Origin: Nematostella vectensis
Taxonomy: Eukaryota > Cnidaria > Anthozoa > Actiniaria > Edwardsiidae
Assembly (NCBI RefSeq): GCF_932526225.1
Contig: NC_064042.1
Coordinates: forward strand, 4,695,001-4,759,000
Length of the DNA: 64,000 nucleotides
Direction of reading: 5' to 3'
Every line of letters begins with the position of its first letter. The stretch's first letter is position 1. Shown here one piece after another: positions 1 through 12,830 of this stretch. A program made the position numbers and the translations under genes. The notes below the pieces were generated by a model. It was not told the DNA's origin. It was given only the letters and a program-made list of their open reading frames with translations, and did not search any database.

Positions 1-205
1 GGACACCCCCGGACCTTAGTCATGTGTCCGTAATACAATCAACCCTCGCTATCACGGACACCCTCGGGACCTTAGTCATGTGTCCGTAATACAGTCAACC
101 CTCGGTATTACGGACATCCTCGGCACCTTAGTCTAGTGTTCGTAATACATCAGCCCTCGCTATTAAGGACACTCACGGTACCTTAGTCTAGTGTCCGTTG
201 AGTTT
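1..205. repeat. 56-bp tandem repeat, about 3.7 units
   Basis: Units start with ggacaccc-like sequence near positions 1, 57, 113 and 168, so the period is 55-56 bp. Each unit carries a 'gtgtccgtaatac' segment and its near complement 'gtattacggac', so each can fold on itself. The array runs off the left edge. The cggacacc words recall the end of the pogo-like fragment at 37.75 kb, but I cannot show descent. Confidence 0.85.
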
Positions 206-415
206 TGAGATTTTGCCTTCTGCGTTTTTTTTTTATGTGATTTTTAGAGTTCACTCCTTTTTTTTGGCAAAGGTGTTTACTAGACATAAACAAGATACAT
301 GTTTGCAGACGGCGGCTGGATACCTGGGGTCGGCTCCAAGGAATAGTCCTACCCCTGTCTGTGCTCATACATTACATGCTTTGGCACACATCGCCTTCTG
401 TTCACAAGGTGTTTG

Positions 416-770
416 AAGCACGGGTGGCCTAGTGTGCTAGCGCGACGGCCTCTAACCGCTGTGGCCAAGCGGATCCTGGCTCAAACTGGGGATTTTTCCA
501 GGTTCCTGCCTTGATTCGAATTTGTGTCACAAGTGAGTTGAAGTTATTCTCCCGTGTTTCCAGTCTTTTCGGATAAGGAAAACCGGAGGTCCCGTCTCTT
601 CAAGCTGCACTACACTAACCTGAACCGAAGGGACGTAAAAGAACCACTGGGGACGCAATAAACCCTCTGGCAGTGACCACCCCCAGTGACAGTGCTTACT
701 AACAGAGGGCCATATGCTCAAAAACTTTATATTCGGTTAATTATGGTACCCTCGATAAACAAAGGTTAAA
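416..770 (+). mobile_element. tRNA-derived SINE, copy 1 (decayed)
   Basis: About 350 bp and closely similar to 5203-5551 over its whole length. The tRNA-like head has an A-box-like stretch (gtggcctagtgtgctagcgc). The B box that is intact in the other copy (ggttcgaatcc) is deleted or altered here to gccaagcggatcc, so this copy probably lacks an internal Pol III promoter. The body contains the shared cggaggtcccgtctcttc and gacgtaaaagaaccactggg blocks, and it ends near ccctcgataaacaaagg. Confidence 0.8.
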
Positions 771-2880
771 CTGAAAACTGAAACTGAAAGCCAGCTAGTC
801 TTATTATTTGTGATAAATAACACTATTTACTCTGTATTTTTAGGAGTAGATAGCGCGGCAGCTTTGCTGTAAACAACACTATTGATAACGTCCGATAACA
901 ATGTTATTTCCGATGGAATGGTAAACAGTTTTTATACCGCAAAGAATAATAATAACAATACATCAAAACTCATTAAGGGGCTGTAAAGAGGTCAGACTTT
1001 TATTGACATGTTCAATACATCATGACAAGCTTTTGATAACAAGCTTTTGATAACGTTCTGTTTAAACGACTTGGTGATGATAACTTGTTTGGTATATGCA
1101 TAGTATACGTCTATACACAATTTATGGTTTGTATGTTTAAAGAATTAAGTCTAAAACCTCGTTACGACGATCAAATTGAGCCATTTGAAGTTTATGAGAG
1201 TTGACAGATGTGTACAAATTCAAAAGCCGAATGATTTAAGCATATGTTTTCGACTTATCGTTTTATATTACTCAGTAAGCTGTCTTATATTCACGCGACG
1301 AGGAACAAAGCCTATTACATATATTCTTTCTTTTGCGATCAAAGTCAGTGTGGTAGTAGAGAATATTTGGCCATTACCATTTATCATATCCATTAATTCT
1401 GACAAAGCCTCTCACTGGCACAGTTTACTCGAAACGAACATACATAGAGACAGTCGAGAGAAAGGCAAAGATGGTGTGCGACCAAAGTTATCCGCGTAGA
1501 ACCAACTACATACTGTTCTTGTAGTGCGGTAATGAGAGCATCTAACCGATGCCTTCCACTCTCCCACCAGTAAGACAAATAGGAGGTAGAAAATAAACAC
1601 TTTGCTCGTCAACAATAGGATAACATTAGTATCTCAATATGAGGATATATTTTGAACATGATAGTTTTACCTCACTCACTCTTTGTTTTTAGGCCTGTAC
1701 AGCCTTGTTCGTCACTTTAACGTAGGGTCAATGTGTTGCGCAGTTAACAAAAGCACTTTAGAGAGACTAGACTCGCAATCCCTGGGGATGTGACTGGCAA
1801 AGTTTCACCTCCAATCTTTGGGTGCTTAATCCTTTCAATCTAAGCACAAACTCACGAGCACACATAGAATATACATAAATAAACCTGCCCACTTACCATT
1901 GAAATGAGAAGCGCCCGCAAGAGCGATATCACACCAGAAAAACAGGAACGCTTGCTTTAAGAGCACCGATCTTATGCGCATGGCAGTGTTTCGTGCTATC
2001 TTTGCTCTCTTGTTACGCGAACCTATAACGATCTATAACAGCCCCGTGGACAATGAGATCTTAAACACCACAGGATTTCAACACGATATTTGATGAGCCA
2101 GAAGTCTGACCAGACGTGTTCGAGCTAGTGAGCTTCTACGGCTTCTGTGCTGCGTTATCCGAGAGGCGCGTATTTTTCCTTGGCACCATAACTCTCACTG
2201 ACATTCTAACATGTTGGGAATCGTATAAGGTACTCGGTGTGCGGCGAAGGCGACGCTGGCTCTACACCACGCGCCCTTGCTCAGTTTCCTTCGAATATTT
2301 ATTCTGCGAGTTGTAACCCGACACGTCCTGTGTGGTTGTATAATGTACACAATAATTTGTCGCTCAGATTCGGCTCTTTTTGTCTAGTACCAGAAACCCA
2401 CCAGCTATAGCAGTCTCCTCACACCATTCTCGCTTGCACACCAAACATCGTAGCATTCACGATGCTTCCATGTCAGGGTGTTTGTTAGCATTCGTTGTTT
2501 TTCGTGCTATCGGTCGGTTCAATGTCTCCAAGGCAGCTAATCGCGCCCTGACCCTCCCGACCCTGGCTTGATTGAATTGCGCTTAATCTGAAGTGGCGAA
2601 AGCGTGAACCACAAGTTGGTGTCACGAAAACTTGCTCCTTATCTTTGAATAGACAGTTAACGCAACGACTACAGCTAGATCAGCTTGAAATATTAATAGT
2701 AGATGAGTTTTGCTTCCGTAACCTCAACGTTTATTTTATTGTTATGAAATGGCAGAAAAGTGGCCCAACTGAGCGATAATCCGTGAAAGCTTAAATAAGG
2801 GGTGCATTTATGGTGTAACGTGACTTGACATGTGGTGTATACTATGAGCTTCCGTGACCCGGCTTGCCAATATAACAAGA
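771..2880. other. No gene recognised
   Basis: All reading frames are short (up to about 107 codons) with no recognisable protein. A small direct duplication of caagcttttgataa lies near 1028-1055. I see nothing else that can be supported. Confidence 0.6.
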
Positions 2881-3057
2881 AAAACCTTTAAAAGAAAAAG
2901 TCGACAACAACGCAGATTTATGTTTTTTAGGACAATATTTCGGCAGGCCAATACCTTCCTTCTTTATAACCTGAAGAAGGCAGGTATTGGCCTACCGAAA
3001 TATCGCTCTAAAAAACATAAATCTGCGTTGTTGTCGACTTTTTCTTTTAACGGTTTT
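2881..3057. mobile_element. Fold-back (hairpin) element of about 177 bp
   Basis: Two arms of about 80 bp (roughly 2881-2962 and 2974-3057) are near-perfect reverse complements, with a loop of about 10-15 bp. Outer ends read cctttaaaagaaaaagtcgac and its complement gtcgactttttcttttaacgg; both contain TTAA at the boundary, so a TTAA target duplication is possible. No coding capacity. A transcript would form a long imperfect hairpin. Confidence 0.8.
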
Positions 3058-3199
3058 ACTAATTAATCAACTGTCGACGCAGACCACAAGGTCCGACGCA
3101 CACCAGCAAATAGAGGCTGTTCGGTGGTTTCTTCCGTGACATTTGCGCGGTGTGTTTACTGGCGGGATTGCGTGGCTCTCCCCTATATTTACTGTACGG

Positions 3200-3640
3200 G
3201 GGACGTACCGATTGTTTGGGTAGGATTTTTGACCTTTTCTATCCTAAACAGGATATTTTTTCAAGCTCTCTGTAATACAAAGGGTTCTGATTTTACTGTC
3301 ACTTTCACCATGTATAATGTCCTAAACAGAGTATGAAAATTGAGGTTTCTTGTCCTAAACATTATAGGTTGCCCCCTTGCCCCCCTCCTGTACCTAAAAC
3401 AGGGGCTGAGAACCCCCTTTGTCATAATGAAGGGGGAGGGGGGTGAAATTACCTTTATTCACTGTGCGGGGGGGGGTTCCAGCAGGGTAGAGGTATTTCT
3501 TATATTTTGTATCAAACAGGATCAGGCTTACATTCAAGGTTATATTCACGTCGGGAGAAATTTGTTTTTTTGCTTCTGAACAGGGCCGCTATGTTATTTC
3601 AGATATTTTTCCTAAACAGGGAACGGGTTAAAGACCCTTA
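3200..3640. repeat. Degenerate repeats of a tcctaaacag word
   Basis: The word (t)cctaaacag(g) or close variants recurs at irregular spacing (about 3241, 3320, 3351, 3394 and 3607), within sequence that also has G and C runs. It looks like a decayed tandem repeat. No gene seen. Confidence 0.4.
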
Positions 3641-4439
3641 GCGGTATACTAATACTAATCACTTAGAAACACGAGATATAACATTTGTTTTGTCTGCGAA
3701 AATCCTTGGATGGTCTGGTTAAGCACTAAGCAAGGTTAATACTTGAACCGCCCTCCTCAAAGGCTAGCACTTGACTGAGTAACTTTGTCTCGTGATGCCT
3801 GAAAACACTCAAATCGCTGTATGGTATAACCTTTGTTTACTATTCGTACATCAATGGTATTCTTCGCACTTGAATATGTTCTGTTTGGAATGTAGAAAAC
3901 ACTCCCCTCCACTCCCCTGCAAGTGTTCGCAGGTCAATGCTTTACATTATCGCGCTCCTTCCACGACGTGTCTTCAGAATGCACGTTCGCTCGTTTTTCT
4001 GCAGGCGCGTAGCTACAGGGGGATTGGGTCGAGTTGATAAGCGAACAGCATGCTGGGACGATGAACGCAATTCATCATGGCGTCAAACGTTGCTAATGTT
4101 GATGTTGTGAATCCAACTATCAAAGATTATTCCGGGAGCAGAATTGCCAAAATCTATTCATTACCACATGTTTACGAAGCCATGTTGAATTGCGTCCCAT
4201 AAAATCGACCCAGCATGTGCGCTTATCAAATCCCCACGCAATTTTAGAATTGCGAATAGAATTCGCCGGATTTTACACATTTCCACGTATCCTGGCTGGG
4301 CGCTATTGACCAGGTCATGTAAACACGAATCTGTACGTGTTGTACAAGTAACCCATGCTCTTGAGATGGGATAAATATGTTCAAGTTTCACAATGACCCC
4401 ACGGTGCCTCGTAACGTAAAACAATGTCTCGTTTTTTTT

Positions 4440-4900
4440 TTTGTTTGTTTGTGTTTTTTTTTTTTTTTGCTCAAGCATTCAAGGAAGCTAGGAGGACGGC
4501 TCTTCAGATGGGTGTTATTGAATTATCGGGAAAACAATTTCTCAGTGTTTTTCGGCTCAACCGTTCAAGGAAGTTAGAGCACGGTTCTTCAGAAGGATGT
4601 AGCCAAGTTTGACACGGTTTTGACTCAAATGGGATAACCCTTTTTCCTTACCCCATAGTGCTCTATCGTAAAACGAAGTCTGACAATGTTTTTGAGCTCA
4701 GAGATTTATTGAAGTTAGAACACGGTTCTTCAGATTGTAGCAATGTTTTACACGGTGTTACTGTCGATTAAGTGAAATGGGCGCTGGTATCACCCTTTTC
4801 TCAAACCCCTCGGTCATCCATATCGATAAACGGTGTTTGAGGAAGTTAGAACACGGCTAGCCAAGTCTGGCCATGTATTGTTGACTTAGTGAAATGTTAT
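4440..4900. repeat. Degenerate tandem repeat, period about 100 bp
   Basis: Similar blocks recur: caaggaagctaggaggacgg, then gttcaaggaagttagagcac, then gaagttagaacacgg, each followed by ttcttcaga and an aagtttgacacgg-like segment. Copies are divergent. A T-rich tract lies at 4430-4466. Confidence 0.5.
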
Positions 4901-5202
4901 TATCCCACATGCAGTATTTGGCAATTTTTTTGAGTTCTAAGGTATTTTGAACAAGTAATCAAGTTTGACGAATACCCCATGGAGCCCCTTGAGAGCTAAC
5001 CCACTTGAATGCCGACGGTACCTTTGCGAATAACACTATTGACCCCATGAAGCTCTCATTAAATGACCACACGGGAGACTTACGATGTGTTGTTTTCGAA
5101 AGTATTTTGTTATAAGTTGCATATTGGTGGTCTACATAACATTGTCATTGAGTGCGGAAACGCATTGCTTCTTTAAATCTACAGCAACCCTTCCCTTAGT
5201 GG

Positions 5203-5551
5203 AAGCACGGGTGGCCTAGTGTGTTAGCGCGTCGGCCTCTCACCGCTGTGGCCCAGGTTCGAATCCTGGCTCAAACTGGGGATTTTCCCGCGTTCCTGCC
5301 TTGAATCGAATTTGTCACAAGTGAGTTAAAGTTATTCTCCCGTGTTTCCAGTCTTCTCGGATAAGGACATTAAACCGGAGGTCCCGTCTCTTCGAGCTGC
5401 ACTACACTAACCTTAACCGAAGGGACGTAAAAGAACCACTGGGGACGCAATAAACCCTCTGGCAGTGACCACCCCCAGTGACAGTGCTTACTAACCGAGG
5501 GCCATATGTTAGAAAACTGTATATTCGGTTAAATATGCTACCCTCGATAAA
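5203..5551 (+). mobile_element. tRNA-derived SINE, copy 2 (intact B box)
   Basis: The head has a Pol III A-box-like sequence (gtggcctagtgtgttagcgc) and a good B box (ggttcgaatcc) about 40 bp further on, as in a tRNA. The 3' half of a tRNA fold does not continue, so this is a SINE head and not a tRNA gene. The body matches 416-770 and, in reverse, 50290-50385. It ends near ccctcgataaacaaag, where both full copies stop matching. Confidence 0.85.
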
Positions 5552-6837
5552 CAAAGATTACAAAGTACATTACAAAGTACCCATACTTGGTGTCTTTTGG
5601 GGGTATAAATTTGCTTCTTAACTAATAGTGAGTGCCAAAATTCCTTAAAAAAACATTTGATGAGCACGCTTTGAACTTGCGAGCTTTCGTTATTTTTATT
5701 GGTTTCTGTTAAGTTACGAGATAAACACACGACACACCCCTTTACCAAAATCTTTAGATAACCCCTCCCCCCTTCAAAGGGCTTTAGAGATTAAGCGTTT
5801 ATTGTTTTACGACGCACCTACCATCAGCCTATGATCGTGCAGAATAAAAAAGGCACTAGCCAACTTTAATGATATAGGAACTAGAGATTCAGATCGAGTA
5901 TTGTGCGTTTGAGGGGTTTTAGAAATCTTTCCGCTTTGAAAACGCGACGAGTTTAATTCGTGTTAAACTGCATTTTGTTTGATCAGATAAAGTTACCTAA
6001 ATAGGATGTATCAAAAGCTGCGTCTCTTGTTTGCGCATGAAGTTTTAGGTTCCCCGTGGGCCACGCTAGGATCAAACTTGGCACATATTAGGTTGATAAT
6101 AAAGGGTAACTTGCAATGCAGAAGTCAGTGTTTTTTTAGTTTTCGTGTTGCCGTAAAAGTAAAATCAGCCTGTATTATATGAAAACTATGTTGATTAATT
6201 AATACAATATTGTAAACATTTTTATTTTAAAAAGAAGAATAAATCAAAGCAATACAAAATAAATATTTATGTTACATATAAGTAATTAAATAAATTTATT
6301 TATTTCATTTAATGTAACCAAATATTCATATGATAATTAATTAATACAAAGATGTAACTATTTCCATTTAAAAAAGAAAATAACTTGTTTTGTTACAAGC
6401 TCTTCCGTAAATTAAATCTTGTTTTAATACAATCGTGCAAGCAATGTCAGCTTGTTGGGTATAAAACGGCCAATGAAAAACGCAATAGAACACTTAAAAC
6501 ACATACCGTAAACGTTCTAATAAGCCCCTGGGACTTATCTTAAAATATTTTCCCGTTCTTGGCACTGTATTTTCCATAAAAAGGAAAGAGCAGGTTGTTC
6601 GCTTTTGAGAGTAAAAGACCCGGGGGATTGAGAGAGAAAGGGCATAATATACGTTACGAATGTATCATATAGTTTGGTACGTAAGCTATCGCCTAACAGT
6701 TTACAGACGATCGAGTCGGCGCACATGTGGTGGGGGTGGTTTGGTGCTATCATACACCCTCAATAGCCGGTGAAGAATTCAACATATCGACCTTTTCGCC
6801 TTGTGCTTTGTTTCATGCACCCGAAGCGATTACAGAA
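5552..6837. other. No gene; AT-rich block with a diverged duplication
   Basis: 6180-6400 is very AT-rich. Two similar segments beginning ttaattaatacaa (about 6193 and 6338) suggest an old tandem duplication of about 145 bp. No reading frame of interest. Confidence 0.5.
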
Positions 6838-7065
6838 TGTGTATCAACCACTCCATTGTTATTGTTTATCATTAAAAATACAACGGTTTATTTGCAAGAA
6901 ATCTACGAAATATCAATCTACGAATGAAGTCTGATAAGTTATTAACAGTATTTGATTGAAAATATATTGGGTTACTCGCTTAAATTAGCCGATGGAAATG
7001 GATGCTTTGTGCGACTCGGAATTTAGCGGGAGGATAAAATGGCGGCGTGATTGGCCTTCTTTAAT
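6838..7065. repeat. Interspersed repeat X, copy 1
   Basis: Similar to 21785-22000 and 35163-35375. Shared landmarks in the same order are ttattgttta, aaaatacaacggtt, ttgattgaaaat, attagccgatggaaatgg, gactcgg and aaaatggcggcgtgattgg. No coding capacity or clear terminal repeat seen. Probably a nonautonomous element. Confidence 0.65.
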
Positions 7066-8430
7066 AGAAGCGAGTTTCACGCATCACGTAAATAATACAT
7101 TCTTTGTACCTCCCACTTCGTCTACAAGGACGACCATGAGCCCTAATCCCACACCTTCTCTCAGTGTGCGGTTTATCTTTTCTTGCTGATTCAAATACTA
7201 ATAGCCATCATTTTGTCATGACTATATAGGAGAAGGATCCCATGTAAAGGTTGTGGTTCAGAGAGACGCTCCGTGCGCGCAACGTTCATAAATGGCCCGA
7301 TAAACTCATTTAATGCTGACACCCATTTGCGAAGTTCTCGTGGAATAGGTCACGCGAAAAGAGACCTGAACGCTTGAGCAAACTCGGAACACATCACGGC
7401 ACGTTAGACTCCGCTTCTAAAACGCTTCTTAATTTGCACCAGAATCACCGTACTTCCATCTTAGTCACAAAAAGAAGAAGAGGGCAAATAAGTGAAGAAG
7501 CTCCCGATGGCTAGCTTGAAAGGCAGGTAAAATATATCTTATGTCTCTACCGTTTACTTTACTTCTTTATGTTCTGTGTTATTCGCGATTTAAGTAACTA
7601 TGCAATATACGTTATATCGAAACTAAGGGTTGACTATACTATAATTATATATAATAACTATATATGCCTCATCATTTAAGGGTTACTTCTCACTGTTTTT
7701 AGAGTTTCATTTTGTTGAAAGGTTTAGTGGTTATTGTCTATGCGTTTCAGACGGGATTTGATGGTGGTGATAGAGCTTTTAGCGGCCCGATTATATAAGC
7801 CGATATAGCGAGGTGCCATTAAGACGGGCTTTTAACAAAGACCGCTCGCGGACATAATAACATTCCATTGGACAAAAACCAAGCTATAAATTATCGATGC
7901 CATTACCCTTAAAACTCATAAAACTGACAATAATAAGCCTTTAACACTTACACTCTCCGTACGACAAATGTATTTATAATGTACTAATGGATATTACCTT
8001 ACCACGAAAACATTATCTAAAATCGCTACCAAAATTGCCAACAGTAGGCTTGGTATGCCTGTAGCGGACACAATTATCCGTTAGCACAATATTTGTTAGA
8101 ATTGTGAGAACTCGAATCTTCTAGAGATTGTTTTGTCATTCGAAAACATTTCGTTGCAGGCTCGCTTATTTTAGAGTTACTGGCGATAATTGCACATGGC
8201 CTCGGGGTACCGCATAGCCGATCGTCTAAACATCCCAAGTATTTGCAGCTATTTGTGCCTTATTCTTTTTTATATGGGGAGGGGTGACTTGGTGTGTTGT
8301 TTTCACGTGTTTTCTGTCCGACTCTTGATGAGATTTTGTGCATAGTTCCATGGCTTGTGGAGAAGAAGCTGTGTTGATCGCGAGTCCCTGAGATGTTGAT
8401 GCTATTCTTATCTAATCGTATCAGATAATT
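7066..8430. other. No gene recognised
   Basis: A short ATG frame at 7509 (ATG GCT AGC TTG AAA GGC AG, then gtaaaa) looks like a possible first coding exon with a donor, but its phase does not match the first supported exon of gene A. Nothing else stands out. Confidence 0.4.
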
Positions 8431-8439
8431 GCTAATGAC

Positions 8440-9290
8440 GCCAAGATAAGGATCTACAAATTACCACCTCCATAATATCTTTGACGAGTAACGCGATGGT
8501 AATAGAAAACGACTGATCTAGGGGGGGGGGGGGTGTTTCATGCTTTGACGAGTGTAACGCGATGGTAATGAAGACGGCTGACCTAGGGGGGGGGGGGGGG
8601 GGGTGTTTCATGCTTTGACGAGTGTAACGCGATGGTAATGAAGACGACTGACCTAGGGGGAGGGGGGGGGGTGTTTCATGCTTTGACGAGTGTAACGCGA
8701 TGGTAATGAAGACGACTGACCTAGGGGGAGGGCGAGGGGTGTGCTTTGACGAGTGACGCGCGATGGTAATGAAGACGACTGACCTAGGGGGAGGGCGAGG
8801 GGTGTGCTTTGACGAGTGACGCGCGATGGTAATGAAGACGGCTGACCTAGGGGGAGGGGGAGGGGTGTGCTTTGACGAGTGACGCGCGATGGTAATGAAG
8901 ACGACTGACCTAGGGGGAGGGGGAGGGGTGTGCTTTGACGAGTGACGCGCGATGGTAATGGAGACGACTGACATGGGGGGAGGGGGAGGGGTGTGCTTTG
9001 ACGAGTGACGCGCGATGGTAATGAAGACGACTGACATGGGGGGAGGGGGAGGGGTGTGCTTTGACGAGTGACGCGCGATGGTAATGAAGACGGCTGACCT
9101 AGGGGGAGAGGGAGGGGTGTGCTTTGACGGGTGACGCGCGATGGTAATGAAGACGACTGACCTAGGGGGAGGGGGAGGGGAAGGGTGTCCTATGCTTCGA
9201 CAAGTGGCGCGCGATGATAGTAGAAGACTACTGATCTAGGGGGGAGGGGGAAGGGTGGCCTATGCCCCGACAAGTGACGTGCGATAAAAA
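8440..9290. repeat. G-rich minisatellite, period about 62-65 bp
   Basis: About 13 units of tgctttgacgagtgacgcgc, then gatggtaatgaagacgactg, then acctaggggg followed by runs of G. G tracts vary from ggggcgagggg to about 20 consecutive G in early units. The long minus-strand frame over this block is a translation of the repeat. The clustered G runs could form G-quadruplexes on this strand. Confidence 0.9.
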
Positions 9291-9520
9291 TGTAGATACC
9301 TGTCTTTCCTGCGTGAGTGTCTGGAGTCGCGCCTTACCCGAATAAACTGAACGAAATGCGCTTCCGATGACGATGGAAATGTACATTAGAAGGGAACTAA
9401 AATGAATAGATAGAGATAGATGACGTTTTTTTTATTGAGGGAAAGCACTTAATATCTTTAAAAATTTATTAAATAAAAAATTAAATGATCTCCTCCCCCG
9501 AATAAATATACCATGCCTGG

Positions 9521-10308
9521 GATAGGAACGGGGTTGCTTTTTTATACTCTTGCTCCCAGGAGCAAGAGTGAGCAAGCATTTTTGTCTCTGTTAGTGATGT
9601 CTCCATCATGTGCAGCACACTACGACCTAGGTCTACATGGCTGCCTTTTGCTTTTACGTACTTCTTTGTCCAGTCATGCACGTGCATATGCCATTTTTTG
9701 TGCACAGAACAACAAAAGTTAGCTACATTGAAATGCACGAAATCTAAGATATTTAGTAGACTTGAGAAAATACCGTGATTAAACCTCCCGTAAGCTACTC
9801 TTCTCGAATTTCTTAGGGTAATTTCAGATTCTAGACTTTTATTTTTCTTGGCACAGGCATCGGGTGGTCAACTCAAAAATAGATACCTTACATTACATTT
9901 TCGGTAATGTCAATATTCCATTCTCACCCTTGCTCTAATTTGCTCACCCCTGTTCTCCGTTGTTCAGTCAAGGCTAAATTCCTTGCTCACCCTTGCTCCC
10001 ATTTGTTCCCCTCTGTTCTCCGTTTTACGGCCAAGTCCATATTTCTAGTTCATATTCCTCGTTCACTCTTACTCCCCATTGCTCAACCCTTTTGGATATC
10101 TTAATTTGTATTATTAATTACAAATATAACGTTTACTACGATATTCAATATTGAATATAAGGTAAAGGAAATCTAAAGGAATAAACTGCAGTATCTAGCA
10201 CATGCTCAGCGTTTAAACCAGGGTACACCAAAAAAAAAAAAAAGCTTGCTCAGCCTTGCTCCTGGGGCAAGATTTAAAAAAAAAAAACGAAACTCCGTTC
10301 CTTTTCGA
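9521..10308. mobile_element. Candidate nonautonomous DNA transposon with 55-bp inverted ends
   Basis: The left end (ggaacggggttgctttttta followed by a ctcttgctcccaggagcaag block, about 9525-9578) is inverted at the right end (gcttgctcagccttgctcct ... actccgttcc, about 10243-10305). Between the ends, lttgctcaccc/ttctccgtt-type words recur (about 9925-10090). No transposase is visible. Exact boundaries and a target duplication are not clear. Confidence 0.5.
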
Positions 10309-12379
10309 GGCAGCATCTGTATGATTCGGCCATCCAAGCGCGCCATGATATCTTATCACACTGAATCAACAAAGCATCAACAAATCATTAGTTTCCCTCG
10401 AAGAGTTCTCTGTCAGTAGCCATGTCATCATAACAAAACACCAAGCGTGAGAAAGCATCGATTACTTTCAGCTGATTTGGGAAGCTATTCCTAAATAGCA
10501 ATATTTATTACAGAAAATGCATTTACTGGACCAAAGCACCCTTTGATGACTGAATTCTTGTTGATAGAACAGAAAACTCCTACTAATTTTTTTTTTTTTT
10601 TACAAAATACGCTTTAAAGACAATAACGTAACCAAGTCTTTATCTGGCGGCTTTTGCCGGGACCCAAACCTCTATAACAAGGTTTCGTTTCCAAGCGCAT
10701 TGCGCCTGATGATATTCCCCACAGATCAGATGGAACGCGAGCTTCGGAGGGGCGAATTCGCGACAATTAACCGCGATATGTCCAGGCCTCTCGGGAAGCG
10801 CATTGTTGCTCTTGGCATGTGTTGAACCGAACATTAGACGATGCTTTGGAATTCGGATTTTCTCATAATCCTCTTAATGTATCATTAGTGGTGATGGACT
10901 CTTCGGTGTATTTAGTGTGATAAGTGTATTATTGTGGTTTAACCATGGATAATTCCATCGTTAGAGTGATTTAATGTTTCAGCGCAAAGCGAACGCCAGG
11001 GCTTCATGGACTTCATCGCTCCCGCCGAAAACAATAGAGCAGTGTAAACCAGACCGATCATTGCTGTAAAACACGCAGCATTGTTGAGCCCAAGCAATGT
11101 TGTGTTGTACGCAGAAATGATAATAACCAAGATGGCCGCGGTGTGACATTGTTGAACGATGCCGCAAAGTAGCTAGACGACACTTATTATGTCATTGGGT
11201 CAAACGGGAAGCAATGTTGGGCGATCAGCCGATGATGGCGTTGTTTTACGAGGCTTAAATGTTATTTCAGTATATTAGTACTACTAGATAGATGTCTTTG
11301 AACAATAAATTCCAGAAATACCAAGAGATGATTGTCTTTTTACTAATAAGTGAATGAAAAGGTTTTACGTGTAAATTTTAATATTTTTTTCACACAATGC
11401 ATTTTCAGACAAAAGTGTAAAAGTTGCAAATATCAAAAATACACATTTTGTTTCTTTGCCCGAATAGGCATTCAATGAATATATATACGAAAATCTCCTC
11501 ATTTTAGTAATATTCTGGCGTTACACTTAAAAAGAAATAACTTCTAGTATGCCAGAAAATTTCATTAAAAAAAATTGCAAAAAAAAAGAAAAAAGTCTCA
11601 GCATTATCTCAGAAAAGTATTAAAACATCTGTTTCTCTCCTAGTTATTTTGATCTAGACCCTGCAGAGATAAACCTTTATGAAATATCTTAGTGTAGATT
11701 ATACACTGTGCTTTAAGCTGCAACGGAAGTTCTTAAAGAGAGCTGATCAGCTCGGTCGCTTTTACGCATGAATCGATGCATTTATGGCCAACGCGATTAT
11801 TAACCCTGTATAAGATTGTGTTATAGTTCGTCGACACCCCACCTCGGTCTTTATACATTACACTTTGCATTGATGGCCAATTTGATTCAAAAATTTATAT
11901 AAGATAGCATTCTAGTCCGTTGACATCCTGTCACTTGCCTTGAAGTGTCCAAGGCCGTTTCAAACTTGATTCTGTGGCGTTTATGTTTTTCCTTACGAGG
12001 GAACATTCTAATTGACCTAAATTACAATTGATTTCACGCATGAGCTGGAGCTCCATTATTTACAAACTTTCACGTGGCTTTCTTCAGTGTATTTTTTGGC
12101 TGTGTGCAACTTATGACATAGTTCTGGAGTTCATCGTCCTTTGTGCCATTTACAAAGCATTCCAATTTCCGTACCCATTTCCTGGTGTTGTCATGAAGTC
12201 GTTGCTTTGATCTCTGTTTTGTCAGATGTACTAAAGTTGTTATAAATACAAAAAAAACGCAATTATATAAATACAATAAAATATAAAAATCTAATTTCGC
12301 ATCCTCTCTAGCAAAATTAGCGACACCAGGTTTTGAGAAGTGCCGTGAAAAAAAAAAGGTCAGAAACAACGGAAGATGA
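10309..12379. other. No gene recognised
   Basis: AT-rich tracts lie around 11380-11620. Two diverged copies of a segment of about 125 bp occur at 11760-11920 (landmarks tttatggccaa and cattgatggccaa, each followed by a gt-cgtcgacac or gttgacatcc segment). No protein or RNA gene can be supported. Confidence 0.5.
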
Positions 12380-12830
12380 TATTTTCGCGCCTAGCCCCCA
12401 ACCTACTCCACCCTCCATGCAAACAAACTGCCTTTCGCGCCTAGCCCCAACCTACTCCACCCTCCATGCAAATGCAATGCCTTTCGCGCCTAGCCCCAAC
12501 CTACTCCACCCTCCATGCAAATGCAATGCCTTTCGCGCCTAGCCCCAAACTTGCCCTAGCCCTTGCCCTAGCCCTCCTTGCAAGGTCCCCAACCTGTCCC
12601 AACCCTCTTTATTCAAAAACCTTTTTTGATCTTATCCCTCAACCTACTACACCCTGCTTGCAAATGAACTGCTTTCGCGCCAAGTCCCCAACCTACCCCA
12701 CCCTGCTTGCAAATGAACTGCTTTCGCGCCAAGTCCCCAACCTACCCCACCCTGCTTGCAAATGAACTGCTTTCGCGCCAAGTCCCCAACCTACCCCACC
12801 CTGCTTGCAAATGAACTGCCAGCGGGGCAC
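12380..12830. repeat. 49-bp minisatellite in two sequence variants
   Basis: The first half uses a cctttcgcgcctagccccaa type of unit with ccatgcaaatg. The second half uses ctttcgcgccaagtccccaa with ctgcttgcaaatg. They are the same 49-bp unit in two variants, split into two blocks by a degenerate stretch at 12545-12650. Reading frames over it are repeat translations. Confidence 0.9.

Noticed and set aside
5203-5275. tRNA gene
   Set aside because: A and B boxes are present but the acceptor stem does not close, and the match to two other places continues for 350 bp: a SINE.
7509-7528. First coding exon of gene A (MASLKG then gtaaaa)
   Set aside because: Ends in phase 2 while the first supported exon (14752) needs phase 1; it could be right only with an unseen exon between.
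8432-9037. 201-codon minus-strand Pro/His/Ser-rich frame
   Set aside because: Translation of the G-rich minisatellite.
9481-9738. 85-codon minus-strand frame as a transposase remnant
   Set aside because: Overlaps the inverted end of the candidate transposon and shows no catalytic motif.
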